Notes under the pieces: model-generated
The model's database searches: none
Seen by the model: only the letters and a program-made list of their open reading frames with translations
Told to the model about the DNA's origin: nothing
Source: Euryarchaeota archaeon UBA52
GTDB lineage: Archaea > Thermoplasmatota > Poseidoniia > Poseidoniales > Thalassarchaeaceae
Assembly (NCBI GenBank): GCA_002505455.1
Contig: DAVB01000047.1
Location: 22,448-34,411 of the forward strand
Length of the DNA: 11,964 bases
Direction of reading: 5' to 3'
Translations under genes and position numbers: made by a program
Shown here: positions 6,037-11,964 of the stretch, one piece after another
Position numbering within the stretch: the stretch's first letter is position 1
Layout of the letters: each line of letters starts with the position of its first letter

Positions 6037-6708
6037 ATGCAGATCGCGCCGAGTATCTTGACTGCTGATTTCACACGTCTTGGCGAGGTTCTTGAAGAAT
6101 CCATCAATGCGGGTATAGATTGGATTCATCTTGATGTGATGGATGGGAATTGGGTGGTAAATGAGACCATTACATTCGGACCTGCTGTTGTACGGTCTGT
6201 AAGAGAAAGGGTAGGGCCGAATATTTTCGTCGATTGCCATCTCATGATCACGAATGCTGAGAGGACATGGAAGCAATACGCCGATGCAGGGGTGGATCTG
6301 ATTATTGCTCACATAGAGGCTATCGATAACCCTGCAACCCTTATCTCAGAAATAAGGGAATCAGGCACAATGGTTGGGCTTGTCCTGAATCCAGATACGG
6401 AATCGAACGCAATATTGCCTTACCTTTCTGAGTTGGACCTTGTGTTGGTCATGTCAGTCATCCCAGGAAAAGGGGGGCAATCGTTCATGCCAGAAGTAGA
6501 GGAAAAAGTGCGCACCTTTAGAGCGGCCATAGATGAACAAATCTCTGGCGGAGGGAGGAAGACGAAGTTGATGATTGACGGGGGCATTAAGGCACATAAC
6601 GCATCTATGGTGGCCTCGTGGGGGGTCGATGTTGCGGTCATCGGTAGTGGTTTGATAAATGACAAGGCTTCAATCGCAGAGAACATTTCTGAAATACGTT
6701 CAAAATAA
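6037..6708 (+). CDS. rpe: Ribulose-phosphate 3-epimerase
   Basis: This TIM-barrel enzyme interconverts ribulose 5-phosphate and xylulose 5-phosphate in the non-oxidative pentose phosphate pathway. The 223-residue product has the family motifs in order: IAPSILTADF at the N-terminus, HLDVMDG with metal ligands His31 and Asp33, DCHLMI with His68, LNPDT, the phosphate-loop region SVIPGKGGQSF (more usually TVNPGFGGQ), MIDGGI with Asp181, and GSGL near the C-terminus. The segment after VMDG is WVVNETITFGP, where many homologues have FVPNLTFG. ATG 6037 is chosen over GTG 6031 on Shine-Dalgarno spacing. Bacterial-type Rpe is not universal in archaea, so acquisition from bacteria is possible. BolA follows after 48 bases. 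Confidence 0.94.
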   Translation: MQIAPSILTADFTRLGEVLEESINAGIDWIHLDVMDGNWVVNETITFGPAVVRSVRERVGPNIFVDCHLMITNAERTWKQYADAGVDLIIAHIEAIDNPATLISEIRESGTMVGLVLNPDTESNAILPYLSELDLVLVMSVIPGKGGQSFMPEVEEKVRTFRAAIDEQISGGGRKTKLMIDGGIKAHNASMVASWGVDVAVIGSGLINDKASIAENISEIRSK

Positions 6709-6756
6709 TGGGTTTTCGTCACAATAGTTCAAATCTGACTGGCTCGAAAGCAACAT

Positions 6757-7089
6757 GTGCCCAGTGATGAGTGGATTGAGGAGGAGGTTCGGAAAATCGT
6801 CCCTGAATCCGAGATTCAAGTGAGTGATTTACATGGTACTGGGGATCATTTCCATGTCAGAGTTATCTCTGATTCTTTTGATGGCATGCTGCCTCTCGAG
6901 AGGCAGCAACCAATTCTATCGCATTTCATGCCCTACATTCAGAATGGTAGCGTCCACGCATTAGACTTGAAGTGCATGACTAAGAAGCAAGCAGAAGCCG
7001 CAGGGAACACAGTTTTCGACCCTCACGGCGAAGGAGAGAAGCAATTCCTAGGAGTGCATATACGCCGACCGAAGGGGGGACGCTCATGA
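6757..7089 (+). CDS. bolA: BolA family protein
   Basis: BolA proteins bind CGFS glutaredoxins through a shared [2Fe-2S] cluster and act in iron-sulfur assembly or iron sensing. The 110-residue product has the family core: VSDLHGTGDHFHVRVISDSF at residues 22-41, ERQQPILSHF, then VHALDLKCMTKKQ at 66-78 with the conserved His67 before the last strand. About 30 residues follow the usual BolA end (from AEAAGN to RRPKGGRS), rich in Gly, His and basic residues, which is longer than most BolA proteins. The start is GTG at 6757, the only usable in-frame start that keeps the N-terminal helix; no Shine-Dalgarno motif is seen. It overlaps the glutaredoxin gene by 4 bases, strong support for a functional BolA-Grx pair. 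Confidence 0.9.
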   Translation: MPSDEWIEEEVRKIVPESEIQVSDLHGTGDHFHVRVISDSFDGMLPLERQQPILSHFMPYIQNGSVHALDLKCMTKKQAEAAGNTVFDPHGEGEKQFLGVHIRRPKGGRS

Positions 7090-7418
7090 CTGAGTTTAAT
7101 TGGACATCAGAAGAATTGCAAGGAATAGTGGATAACAACAAGATTGTACTTTTCATGAAGGGGACACCCGAAGCGCCTCAATGCGGATTTAGCAACAGAG
7201 CAGCCTCAGTCGTATCACAGCTTGGCGTACCCTTTGCCAGCGTGAACGTGCTCTCGGATCCACGGGCAAGAAATGCTCTCAGAGAATGGTCTGGTTTCCC
7301 GACGATGCCTCAACTTTTCATCGGTGGAAAGTTGATTGGCGGCTCGGACATAGCTCTCGAACTCTTTGAAAGCGGAGAACTTCAAGCACTGGCTTCCAAT
7401 GCCATGGCTCATGAGTGA
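7086..7418 (+). CDS. grxD: Monothiol CGFS glutaredoxin
   Basis: This is a Grx4/GrxD-type glutaredoxin of 110 residues, which binds a glutathione-ligated (or other thiol-ligated) [2Fe-2S] cluster and delivers it to acceptors rather than acting as a general disulfide reductase. It shows FMKGTPEAPQCGFS with Lys25 and the active site CGFS at 33-36, and the signature FPTMPQLFIGGKLIGGSDI at 71-89 including the cis-proline Pro75. Its ATG overlaps the BolA stop as ATGA, and the aquaporin ATG lies within its last codons, so all three are probably translationally coupled. Whether this archaeon makes glutathione cannot be judged from the window. Confidence 0.95.
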   Translation: MTEFNWTSEELQGIVDNNKIVLFMKGTPEAPQCGFSNRAASVVSQLGVPFASVNVLSDPRARNALREWSGFPTMPQLFIGGKLIGGSDIALELFESGELQALASNAMAHE

Positions 7419-8049
7419 TTTCAGCACACGTGCCAAACTAACAACAGAGTTCATTGGAACTTTCTTTCTGTCCCTTACTATCTGTACTGCATCTGTGCTA
7501 GGTACTGCTGGAACGCTTGCTCCGTTTGCGATAGCATCCACCCTTATGGTGATGATATATGCAGGCGGTCATATCTCAGGGGCCCACTACAATCCTGCTG
7601 TAACACTCTCAATATACCTCAGAGGGGCCTGTGAAGAGTCCGATCTAGCACCATACATGGCAACTCAGATGGCTGCTGGTGTAACGGGCGCTCTTGTTGC
7701 AGTGAACTTGCTTGTCCCCGATGGTAATGCAGAGAGTTTGGTTCTCGAAACAGGGCCTGCATTTGCAGCGGAGCTGTTGTTCACATTCGCGCTTGCATAC
7801 GTCATATTGAATGTGGCAACATCAGAAACGACGGAGGGCAACGGATTCTATGGCGCTGCAATCGCTCTAGTTGTACTCGCAGGGGCTCTTTCTGTTGGGT
7901 CCATCTCAGGGGCCTCATTCAACCCAGCAGTGACGGTGTCGCTGATCGCTTCAGACGTACTTAGTGTCGAAGACTCGTGGATACACTTCGTCCCTCAAAT
8001 GGCTGGAGGCTGTTTAGCAGCATTGGCATTCAAGGCCCAACGTCTTTGA
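7411..8049 (+). CDS. Aquaporin / MIP family channel
   Basis: The 212-residue membrane protein has six hydrophobic helices and two half-helices with NPA motifs: GGHISGAHYNPAVTL (NPA at 61-63) and GSISGASFNPAVTV (NPA at 171-173). Glu13 in TTEFIGTF and Glu121 in AAELLFTF are the conserved buried glutamates of the two repeats. In most aquaporins the second NPA is followed by arginine, which forms the ar/R selectivity filter; here it is Val174. This suggests a wider or less polar pore, so the solute may not be plain water. ATG 7411 is chosen because it overlaps the glutaredoxin stop by 8 bases and begins just before helix 1. The longer frame from 7366 lies inside the glutaredoxin gene and adds a non-conserved tail. 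Confidence 0.92.
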   Translation: MSDFSTRAKLTTEFIGTFFLSLTICTASVLGTAGTLAPFAIASTLMVMIYAGGHISGAHYNPAVTLSIYLRGACEESDLAPYMATQMAAGVTGALVAVNLLVPDGNAESLVLETGPAFAAELLFTFALAYVILNVATSETTEGNGFYGAAIALVVLAGALSVGSISGASFNPAVTVSLIASDVLSVEDSWIHFVPQMAGGCLAALAFKAQRL

Positions 8050-8062
8050 ATTTGGCTGTTGA

Positions 8063-9034
8063 ATGATATCAATAGGGAGAAGGGTTTCAAACATCGGTCC
8101 AGAACCGGCAATGGTGTCGGACGGCTTTTCGGTAAGGGGTTTGATGGGAATCGCACTGGCAGGTGCGACTGCAATTTCATTTGCACCGATGCTGTACGCG
8201 ATCTCAGGAGAAGGGCCTCTAACTGGTGCGTTCTTCAGAATGCTGTATGCAATTCCTGTTCTATGGCTCATGTCGCTCATGTGGGGTGGAACGGATGAGA
8301 GAGATGGGCATGCAAAATGGATGGCGTTTGGTGCGGGACTCGTATTAGCGTTTGATTTCGTTTCATATCACAGCGCAATTGACTGGGTTGGTACTGGCAT
8401 TGCCACCCTAATAGGGAATTCACAGGTGATAATCGTCACTTTGTTGAGTTGGTGGTTGTTAGGAGAGCGGCCCAATAAAGCGATTATGATCGCTCTTCCA
8501 GTGGTGATACTAGGACTCTTATTCATTTCAGGGATATGGGATGATTCTCCATATGGGGAGAAACCAAAAATGGGAGTTATAGCAGGTGTTTTTACTGCAT
8601 TTTTCTATTCGGCCTTTCTACTCATTTACAGATACGCGAACAAGTCCCTGGCTCCTGCTACAAAACTTCAATTTGAAGCAACCGCAGGAGGTGCGTTTGG
8701 TCTTCTAATCTTAGGCGTACTACCTCTTAATTCGTTAAATATAGAGCCGATTGCATTCCAACCGACCTTTCCAGCTCATGCTTGGCTGCTTCTTCTAGCA
8801 GTCATGTGCCAATGTATTGGTTGGGTCGCTATCACATACTCACTTCCTCGTCTTCCAGCAGCACATACCTCATTTGCAATACTGCTTCAACCGGTTTTGA
8901 CCATCGTCTGGGGGATATTGCTGCTGGGAGAGTCCCCCTCATCGCAGCAAACGGTTGGAATGATTCTGATTCTGACGGCAGTAATTGGCGTGACTTTGAG
9001 GGGCACTGTAGAGGCTACCGCCACCGATTATTGA
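8063..9034 (+). CDS. EamA/DMT superfamily transporter
   Basis: The 323-residue protein has about ten hydrophobic segments arranged as two EamA repeats. The first runs from LMGIALAGATAISFAPMLYAIS to IMIALPVVILGLLFISG. The second runs from MGVIAGVFTAFFYSAFLLIYRYA to VGMILILTAVIGVTLRG and includes LQPVLTIVWGILLLGES, the usual EamA pattern near the end of a repeat. Members are inner-membrane exporters or importers of metabolites such as amino acids; the substrate cannot be read from sequence. The ATG at 8063 lies 13 bases after the aquaporin stop without a clear Shine-Dalgarno motif. ATG 8111, before the first membrane helix, is a possible alternative. It is the last gene of the + strand run. Confidence 0.9.
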   Translation: MISIGRRVSNIGPEPAMVSDGFSVRGLMGIALAGATAISFAPMLYAISGEGPLTGAFFRMLYAIPVLWLMSLMWGGTDERDGHAKWMAFGAGLVLAFDFVSYHSAIDWVGTGIATLIGNSQVIIVTLLSWWLLGERPNKAIMIALPVVILGLLFISGIWDDSPYGEKPKMGVIAGVFTAFFYSAFLLIYRYANKSLAPATKLQFEATAGGAFGLLILGVLPLNSLNIEPIAFQPTFPAHAWLLLLAVMCQCIGWVAITYSLPRLPAAHTSFAILLQPVLTIVWGILLLGESPSSQQTVGMILILTAVIGVTLRGTVEATATDY

Positions 9035-9037
9035 AGT

Positions 9038-9101
9038 GTACAGGGCAGAGACACAAGCGAGGGGATGGGATGCACTCAGCGAGAACCTCAGTTCCCTGTA
9101 C
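9038..9101. repeat. 8-bp inverted repeat in convergent spacer
   Basis: GTACAGGG (9038-9045) and CCCTGTAC (9094-9101) are perfect inverted copies 48 bases apart, starting four bases after the EamA stop. The span could fold as a small stem-loop RNA or be a paired protein-binding site. I see no tRNA, box C/D or H/ACA signature in it. The rest of the spacer (9102-9169) shows nothing clear. Confidence 0.35.
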
Positions 9102-9169
9102 GAATTGACGAAGAGGTTCAAGCCTTGATAACCCTTGTGAGTGACCATAGCGGTGAGTTGGGAGCATTC

Positions 9170-10180
9170 TCACTCAACTGTGAGTACTTCTGGGCCGCTT
9201 TCAGTCATCCATACAGTATGTTCGAATTGTGCTACTGGGCCTCTATCTACACACCTAAGTGCTGAGTAAGATTCCAAGAATCTAATGCTCGTGAGTTTCT
9301 TAATCAGCGCATTCCACTTTCTTCTGATGGATTCTTGCTCTTCTCCTGGGAAGGGCTTCTCAAGGAGAGAGTAGGCCCATCTCTCCGCAAAGGGAAGTGT
9401 GGAATATCTTTCTTCGATGTACCTAGCCATTGTAGCGCCAAGCGGTTTCAGTTTCTTCTTTGCTACTGCACGACGAACGGTTATGTTACCTGTGACTCGG
9501 TGGATGTTGGATGACGTGGCAGGGGGTATGTCTTCGATCTTGCCGCTTTTTCCAGTTGTGTTGAATGGCTCAATGGCGTAGAATGCATCAACCTCCGGAC
9601 CGCCTTTGAAAGACTGATTGGATTCTCCGCAATCGAAGGAAGGAACGGAGACTCCAGCATGCAGATTCCAGCGCTCTAGTTGGTGGCCACATAGATTTGT
9701 GATCGGCTGGAAGCCCGCATCCGTGTGGACCTGTTCTGCCGCTGCGCCTACCTGTGCCCATGTACCTCCTGGGACCATAGCTTCGATGGAAGCGTCTCTT
9801 GCTTCGCGTGCAGCGCGGATCTGATCAGTGTGCTTACCGCCGCCTCCGACCTCGATGGTCAGTGCGTTATCCGCCAGCGCGCCTTTGATGTGAACGCCTA
9901 CGTCCAATTTTACCAAATCTCCTTTCTCGAAAATCATCTCACCCTCGAAGCCTTCAGGTTTCGAAAGCATAGAATTGGTAGTGTAGTGGGCAGCGATATC
10001 ATTCACCGAGATAGTGACTGGGAACGCTGGTGTGCCACCATGACGTCGGATGAATCTCTCTGCTGAATCGATCAAATCGTCCCATGATTTTCCGGCTACG
10101 ATCTCTCCTTTGATTCCCTCAATGGTTCTTCGTGCGACGTGACCAGCGTCTTTCCAGAATTTCAAATTAGATTCTTCCAT
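9170..10180 (-). CDS. map: Type II methionine aminopeptidase
   Basis: This enzyme removes the initiator methionine from nascent proteins in the cytoplasm. At 336 residues it is somewhat longer than many archaeal enzymes. The pita-bread fold ligands are all visible: His65 (AAHYT), metal ligands Asp93 (KLDVGVHIKG) and Asp104 (LADNAL), His166 (CGHQLERW), Glu204 (YAIEPFNTTG) and Glu320 (AQFEHTVW). A helical insertion typical of type II enzymes lies around residues 245-300, between Glu204 and Glu320. The ATG at 10180 lies inside the end of the Sua5 gene (19-base overlap), so the two are translationally coupled. It is the last gene of the RDD-Sua5-map operon and converges with the EamA gene. Confidence 0.95.
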   Translation of the reverse strand: MEESNLKFWKDAGHVARRTIEGIKGEIVAGKSWDDLIDSAERFIRRHGGTPAFPVTISVNDIAAHYTTNSMLSKPEGFEGEMIFEKGDLVKLDVGVHIKGALADNALTIEVGGGGKHTDQIRAAREARDASIEAMVPGGTWAQVGAAAEQVHTDAGFQPITNLCGHQLERWNLHAGVSVPSFDCGESNQSFKGGPEVDAFYAIEPFNTTGKSGKIEDIPPATSSNIHRVTGNITVRRAVAKKKLKPLGATMARYIEERYSTLPFAERWAYSLLEKPFPGEEQESIRRKWNALIKKLTSIRFLESYSALRCVDRGPVAQFEHTVWMTESGPEVLTVE

Positions 10181-10764
10181 GCACTCATTACCTCTCTAAT
10201 TGGGACTATTCCTTCTCTCAGAATCCTAGGTGCGCCAGACGCATTCAGCCCAATCTGTAGGGGCCATGATATCAAAGTACTGGGAAGACCACCCGGACAG
10301 ACAGCATCAATCCAATTGATTCCATTATCGCGACCGCCTAATTCCAAAGCGGCGTCACGGCAGGATTTGACCGGGTCTGTTCCAGTCGTATTTGCGCTGG
10401 TGGCTGATAGCGGGCCTGTTTGCCGTACTAATTCTCGGGCCATTGGATGGTCGAGTATTCTGATTGCGACTCCTTGAGTACCAAGTCTCGAGTCTAATTC
10501 TATTTTTGCAGGTAGAAGAACGGTGATAGCGCCTCTTTCGAAATGTGACAGGAACGATTCGAGATTAATTGGGACCGTGACGTAATCAGATACCTGCTCT
10601 AAACTGATGGCGCCGATTGAGACTGGTTTATCGGAGCTTCTTTTTTTGATACTGAACAGTGAGTCGAGGTTTTCAGGCGATGGCAGGCAACCTAGAGCGG
10701 GTTGAGTGGTTGTGGGGTAAACACACAGGCCTCCGGCGAGAATCCAATCAACCTGATCTTGCAA
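10162..10764 (-). CDS. Sua5/YrdC/TsaC threonylcarbamoyl-AMP synthase
   Basis: This enzyme makes threonylcarbamoyl-AMP from threonine, bicarbonate and ATP for the t6A modification of ANN-decoding tRNAs. The 200-residue product is a single YrdC domain, close in length to bacterial TsaC and lacking the extra Sua5 domain. Motifs are YPTTTQPALGC (residues 16-26; usually PT-TVYGLG), KKRSSDKPVSI (40-50) for nucleotide binding, SATSAN (120-125), GGLPSTLI (158-165) and the ending ILREGIV (181-187). The GC-P spacing after the first motif resembles the TsaC branch, so bacterial ancestry is possible. The start is TTG at 10764, fixed by a strong Shine-Dalgarno motif just upstream. No ATG is available before the first conserved motif. 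Confidence 0.9.
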   Translation of the reverse strand: MQDQVDWILAGGLCVYPTTTQPALGCLPSPENLDSLFSIKKRSSDKPVSIGAISLEQVSDYVTVPINLESFLSHFERGAITVLLPAKIELDSRLGTQGVAIRILDHPMARELVRQTGPLSATSANTTGTDPVKSCRDAALELGGRDNGINWIDAVCPGGLPSTLISWPLQIGLNASGAPRILREGIVPIREVMSAWKNLI

Positions 10765-10767
10765 ATC

Positions 10768-10775
10768 ATCACCTC
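10768..10775 (-). promoter_or_regulatory. Strong Shine-Dalgarno site for the Sua5 TTG start
   Basis: The minus strand reads GAGGTGAT, an excellent archaeal anti-16S match, 3 bases before the TTG at 10764 (5 if GAGGTG is the core). It overlaps the RDD gene stop codon (10769-10771), coupling the two genes. An ATG inside this motif is out of frame. Confidence 0.7.
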
Positions 10776-11254
10776 AAATGACGTCTAAGCGCCGGCGGGA
10801 GTGAGTTTGAGATTACGACTATTGATCCGATATTCCGATCTAAATTTGACTGGTGAGTGTGTCTCTGCCGGATTCTCTGTATCTCATAGGCCGCGTGGTA
10901 TATGTTGAATAGCGGTATCAAGAACAGTAGTTTCCCCCTACTTCTTCTGTCCCACATGGCACTCGTCATTTCAGATCCGTCTTCAGCCACTATTGCCAGG
11001 GAGAACATCCTTTGGCCGAGGGATCTTGAAAATACCACGCCTGTCAGACGAAAATATAGCCACGTAGAACCGGTCAGAATTAGAACCATCACAATCCAAT
11101 AGTGGAAGCTCGTACTAAACAATAAATCAGAGTTCCAGATGTTCACAATTCTTCCTCTTGTGGCTACAGTGAGTATCGCGGACAGCAGAGTCATGTCGAT
11201 AATTAGGGCGGCAGATCGTCTCGATGCTCCTGCCAATATGACTCCCTCGGGCAT
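10769..11254 (-). CDS. RDD domain membrane protein
   Basis: RDD proteins are small multi-helix membrane proteins of mostly unknown function, some linked to ion transport. From ATG 11254 the product is 161 residues. It shows the family opening AGASRRSAALIIDMTLLSAI with Arg12, Arg13 and Asp20, a second membrane helix YWIVMVLILTGSTWLYF, the conserved SLGQRMFSLAIVAEDG (usually TPGK-LLGL-V), and a third helix KLLFLIPLFNIYHAAY. The open frame continues upstream to 11623, but that part overlaps the divergent zinc-ribbon gene and lacks hydrophobic or conserved sequence. No Shine-Dalgarno motif marks ATG 11254, and GTG at 11350 would add 32 residues, so the start is uncertain. It precedes the Sua5 gene by four bases. 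Confidence 0.75.
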   Translation of the reverse strand: MPEGVILAGASRRSAALIIDMTLLSAILTVATRGRIVNIWNSDLLFSTSFHYWIVMVLILTGSTWLYFRLTGVVFSRSLGQRMFSLAIVAEDGSEMTSAMWDRRSRGKLLFLIPLFNIYHAAYEIQRIRQRHTHQSNLDRNIGSIVVISNSLPPALRRHLR

Positions 11255-11344
11255 TGGCCATGCCGACCTTTCCTGCTTAGCTACTGCCTCTCGGGCGAGG
11301 CTAAATCCCCCGCTGTGTATGGAAATGGGGCTTGAGTGGTCTTG

Positions 11345-11363
11345 TGTCACATGCCCTGTGACA
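11345..11363. promoter_or_regulatory. Inverted repeat TGTCACA-N5-TGTGACA
   Basis: A perfect 7-bp inverted repeat with a five-base spacer lies in the divergent region between the RDD operon and the zinc-ribbon gene. Size and symmetry fit an operator for a dimeric regulator. It covers the GTG at 11350 that is an alternative RDD start. The rest of the 11255-11466 spacer shows only weak TATA-like stretches, such as GTTAAAC near 11431-11437. Confidence 0.45.
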
Positions 11364-11466
11364 TGGTTCAGATGTCTGAAGGTTTGGTTTGTGTCAGACC
11401 TCACTAAAAGGTAACGAGGATGAACAGAGGTTAAACCCACAACAATGCAGGTTCGTTCCGCTGGAC

Positions 11467-11964
11467 ATGTTTTTCGGATGGGGTAAGCGTTCAAAAAATC
11501 TGATTGAATGCCCACTTTGTCAACAGTCAAACAATGCCGAAGAAATGACATGCAAACGGTGTGGTTACCAATTGGGACGTTCTGGAAATCAACAAATCGA
11601 TCAGAATGTGCAAGGACAAGCAAGCAATCTTTTCACGGCGCTAATGGATGAGGCTGAGGAAGAAGTTAGCGAGGGGCCCACTGTTGACTGGAGTCAATCA
11701 ACATTCACAATGGATGACGTGACCATTGAAGTTTCACAATACGATGATGATGGTCAAGTCGAGTTATCCACGGCCCCAAGTTTCGCCACACAGTTCGAAG
11801 ATATGCCGGATGAGGCGAAGACCGTCTTGCCGTCCAATGTTGAATCACATGTCAAAGGGGAGGATTTGCAGGATGGTACCGAAGGGTACGAAGAGTTGCC
11901 TGCAGTTGAGGCTGCCACAGATGAGGACTTCCCCCTAGCAGAGGCCGTCCCAGACGAGGAGCTG
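11467..11964 (+). CDS. Zinc-ribbon protein with acidic tail, N-terminal part
   Basis: A frame opens at ATG 11467 and remains open for all 166 codons to the window edge, so the gene is cut off at its 3' end. The product starts MFFGWGKRSKNLIECPLC and has a zinc-ribbon-like pair of CxxC motifs, CPLC (residues 15-18) and CKRC (29-32), followed by GYQLGRSG. After that it is low in hydrophobic residues and rich in Asp and Glu (for example DEAEEEVSEG and DEDFPLAEAVPDEE), typical of disordered acidic linkers. No membrane segment is seen in the visible part. It is not a recognised family; zinc-ribbon plus acidic linker proteins often end in another domain, which would lie outside. No Shine-Dalgarno motif is seen, and the gene is divergent from the RDD operon. 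Confidence 0.75.
   Translation, partial: MFFGWGKRSKNLIECPLCQQSNNAEEMTCKRCGYQLGRSGNQQIDQNVQGQASNLFTALMDEAEEEVSEGPTVDWSQSTFTMDDVTIEVSQYDDDGQVELSTAPSFATQFEDMPDEAKTVLPSNVESHVKGEDLQDGTEGYEELPAVEAATDEDFPLAEAVPDEEL

Noticed and set aside
9065..9265. 66-codon plus-strand frame after the EamA gene
   Set aside because: Most of it is antisense to the methionine aminopeptidase end, with no recognisable motif or start signal.
11255..11623. Long N-terminal extension of the RDD protein
   Set aside because: It overlaps the divergent zinc-ribbon gene, includes an operator-like palindrome, and has no conserved or membrane sequence.
11726..11938. 70-codon plus-strand frame near the window end
   Set aside because: It is an out-of-frame shadow of the zinc-ribbon protein gene.

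Overview
The window looks like a piece of a mesophilic, probably marine archaeal chromosome, most likely a Thermoplasmatota lineage related to Marine Group II (Poseidoniales). This is inferred from the gene content and promoter style and was not tested against any database. Archaeal signs are a type II methionine aminopeptidase, a winged-helix STAND ATPase of a kind common in archaea, TATA-like boxes placed for short-leader or leaderless transcripts, and Shine-Dalgarno motifs such as GAGGTGAT at internal operon starts. These sit beside bacterial-type genes (class II fumarase, thioredoxin, BolA, CGFS glutaredoxin, aquaporin, EamA transporter), a mixture typical of marine planktonic archaea. Genes are tightly packed. 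I see no transposase, phage gene, CRISPR array, tRNA or rRNA.

Layout. 1-138: C-terminus of a class II fumarase (+). 139-920: the only long stretch without a protein gene. Its minus strand reads as a purine-rich, hairpin-filled RNA of about 600 nt with its own TATA-like box. I could not match it to a known RNA, and it is the most interesting object here. 921-3983 (minus): an apparent operon of ferritin-like protein, M32 carboxypeptidase and a cytosolic beta-propeller protein. 4037-4046: a TTTAAA-centred TATA-like box that could serve both the ferritin operon and the divergent STAND ATPase (4087-5580, +). 5604-5921 (minus): thioredoxin, divergent from the + strand run that follows.

6037-9034 (+): ribulose-phosphate 3-epimerase, BolA, CGFS glutaredoxin, an aquaporin-family channel and a DMT/EamA transporter. 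BolA, glutaredoxin and the channel overlap by 4 and 8 bases, so they are probably translated together. 9170-11254 (minus): an operon of RDD membrane protein, Sua5/YrdC threonylcarbamoyl-AMP synthase and type II methionine aminopeptidase, linking tRNA modification with protein N-terminal maturation. 11467-end (+): the start of a zinc-ribbon protein with a long acidic tail that runs off the window.

How the parts fit: ferritin-like protein, thioredoxin, BolA, CGFS glutaredoxin and possibly the aquaporin suggest a loose neighbourhood for iron storage, iron-sulfur handling and thiol redox, with the STAND ATPase as a plausible local regulator. That link is inference from position. Several start codons were moved from the longest reading frame to a start with better support from a Shine-Dalgarno motif, promoter or domain boundary.
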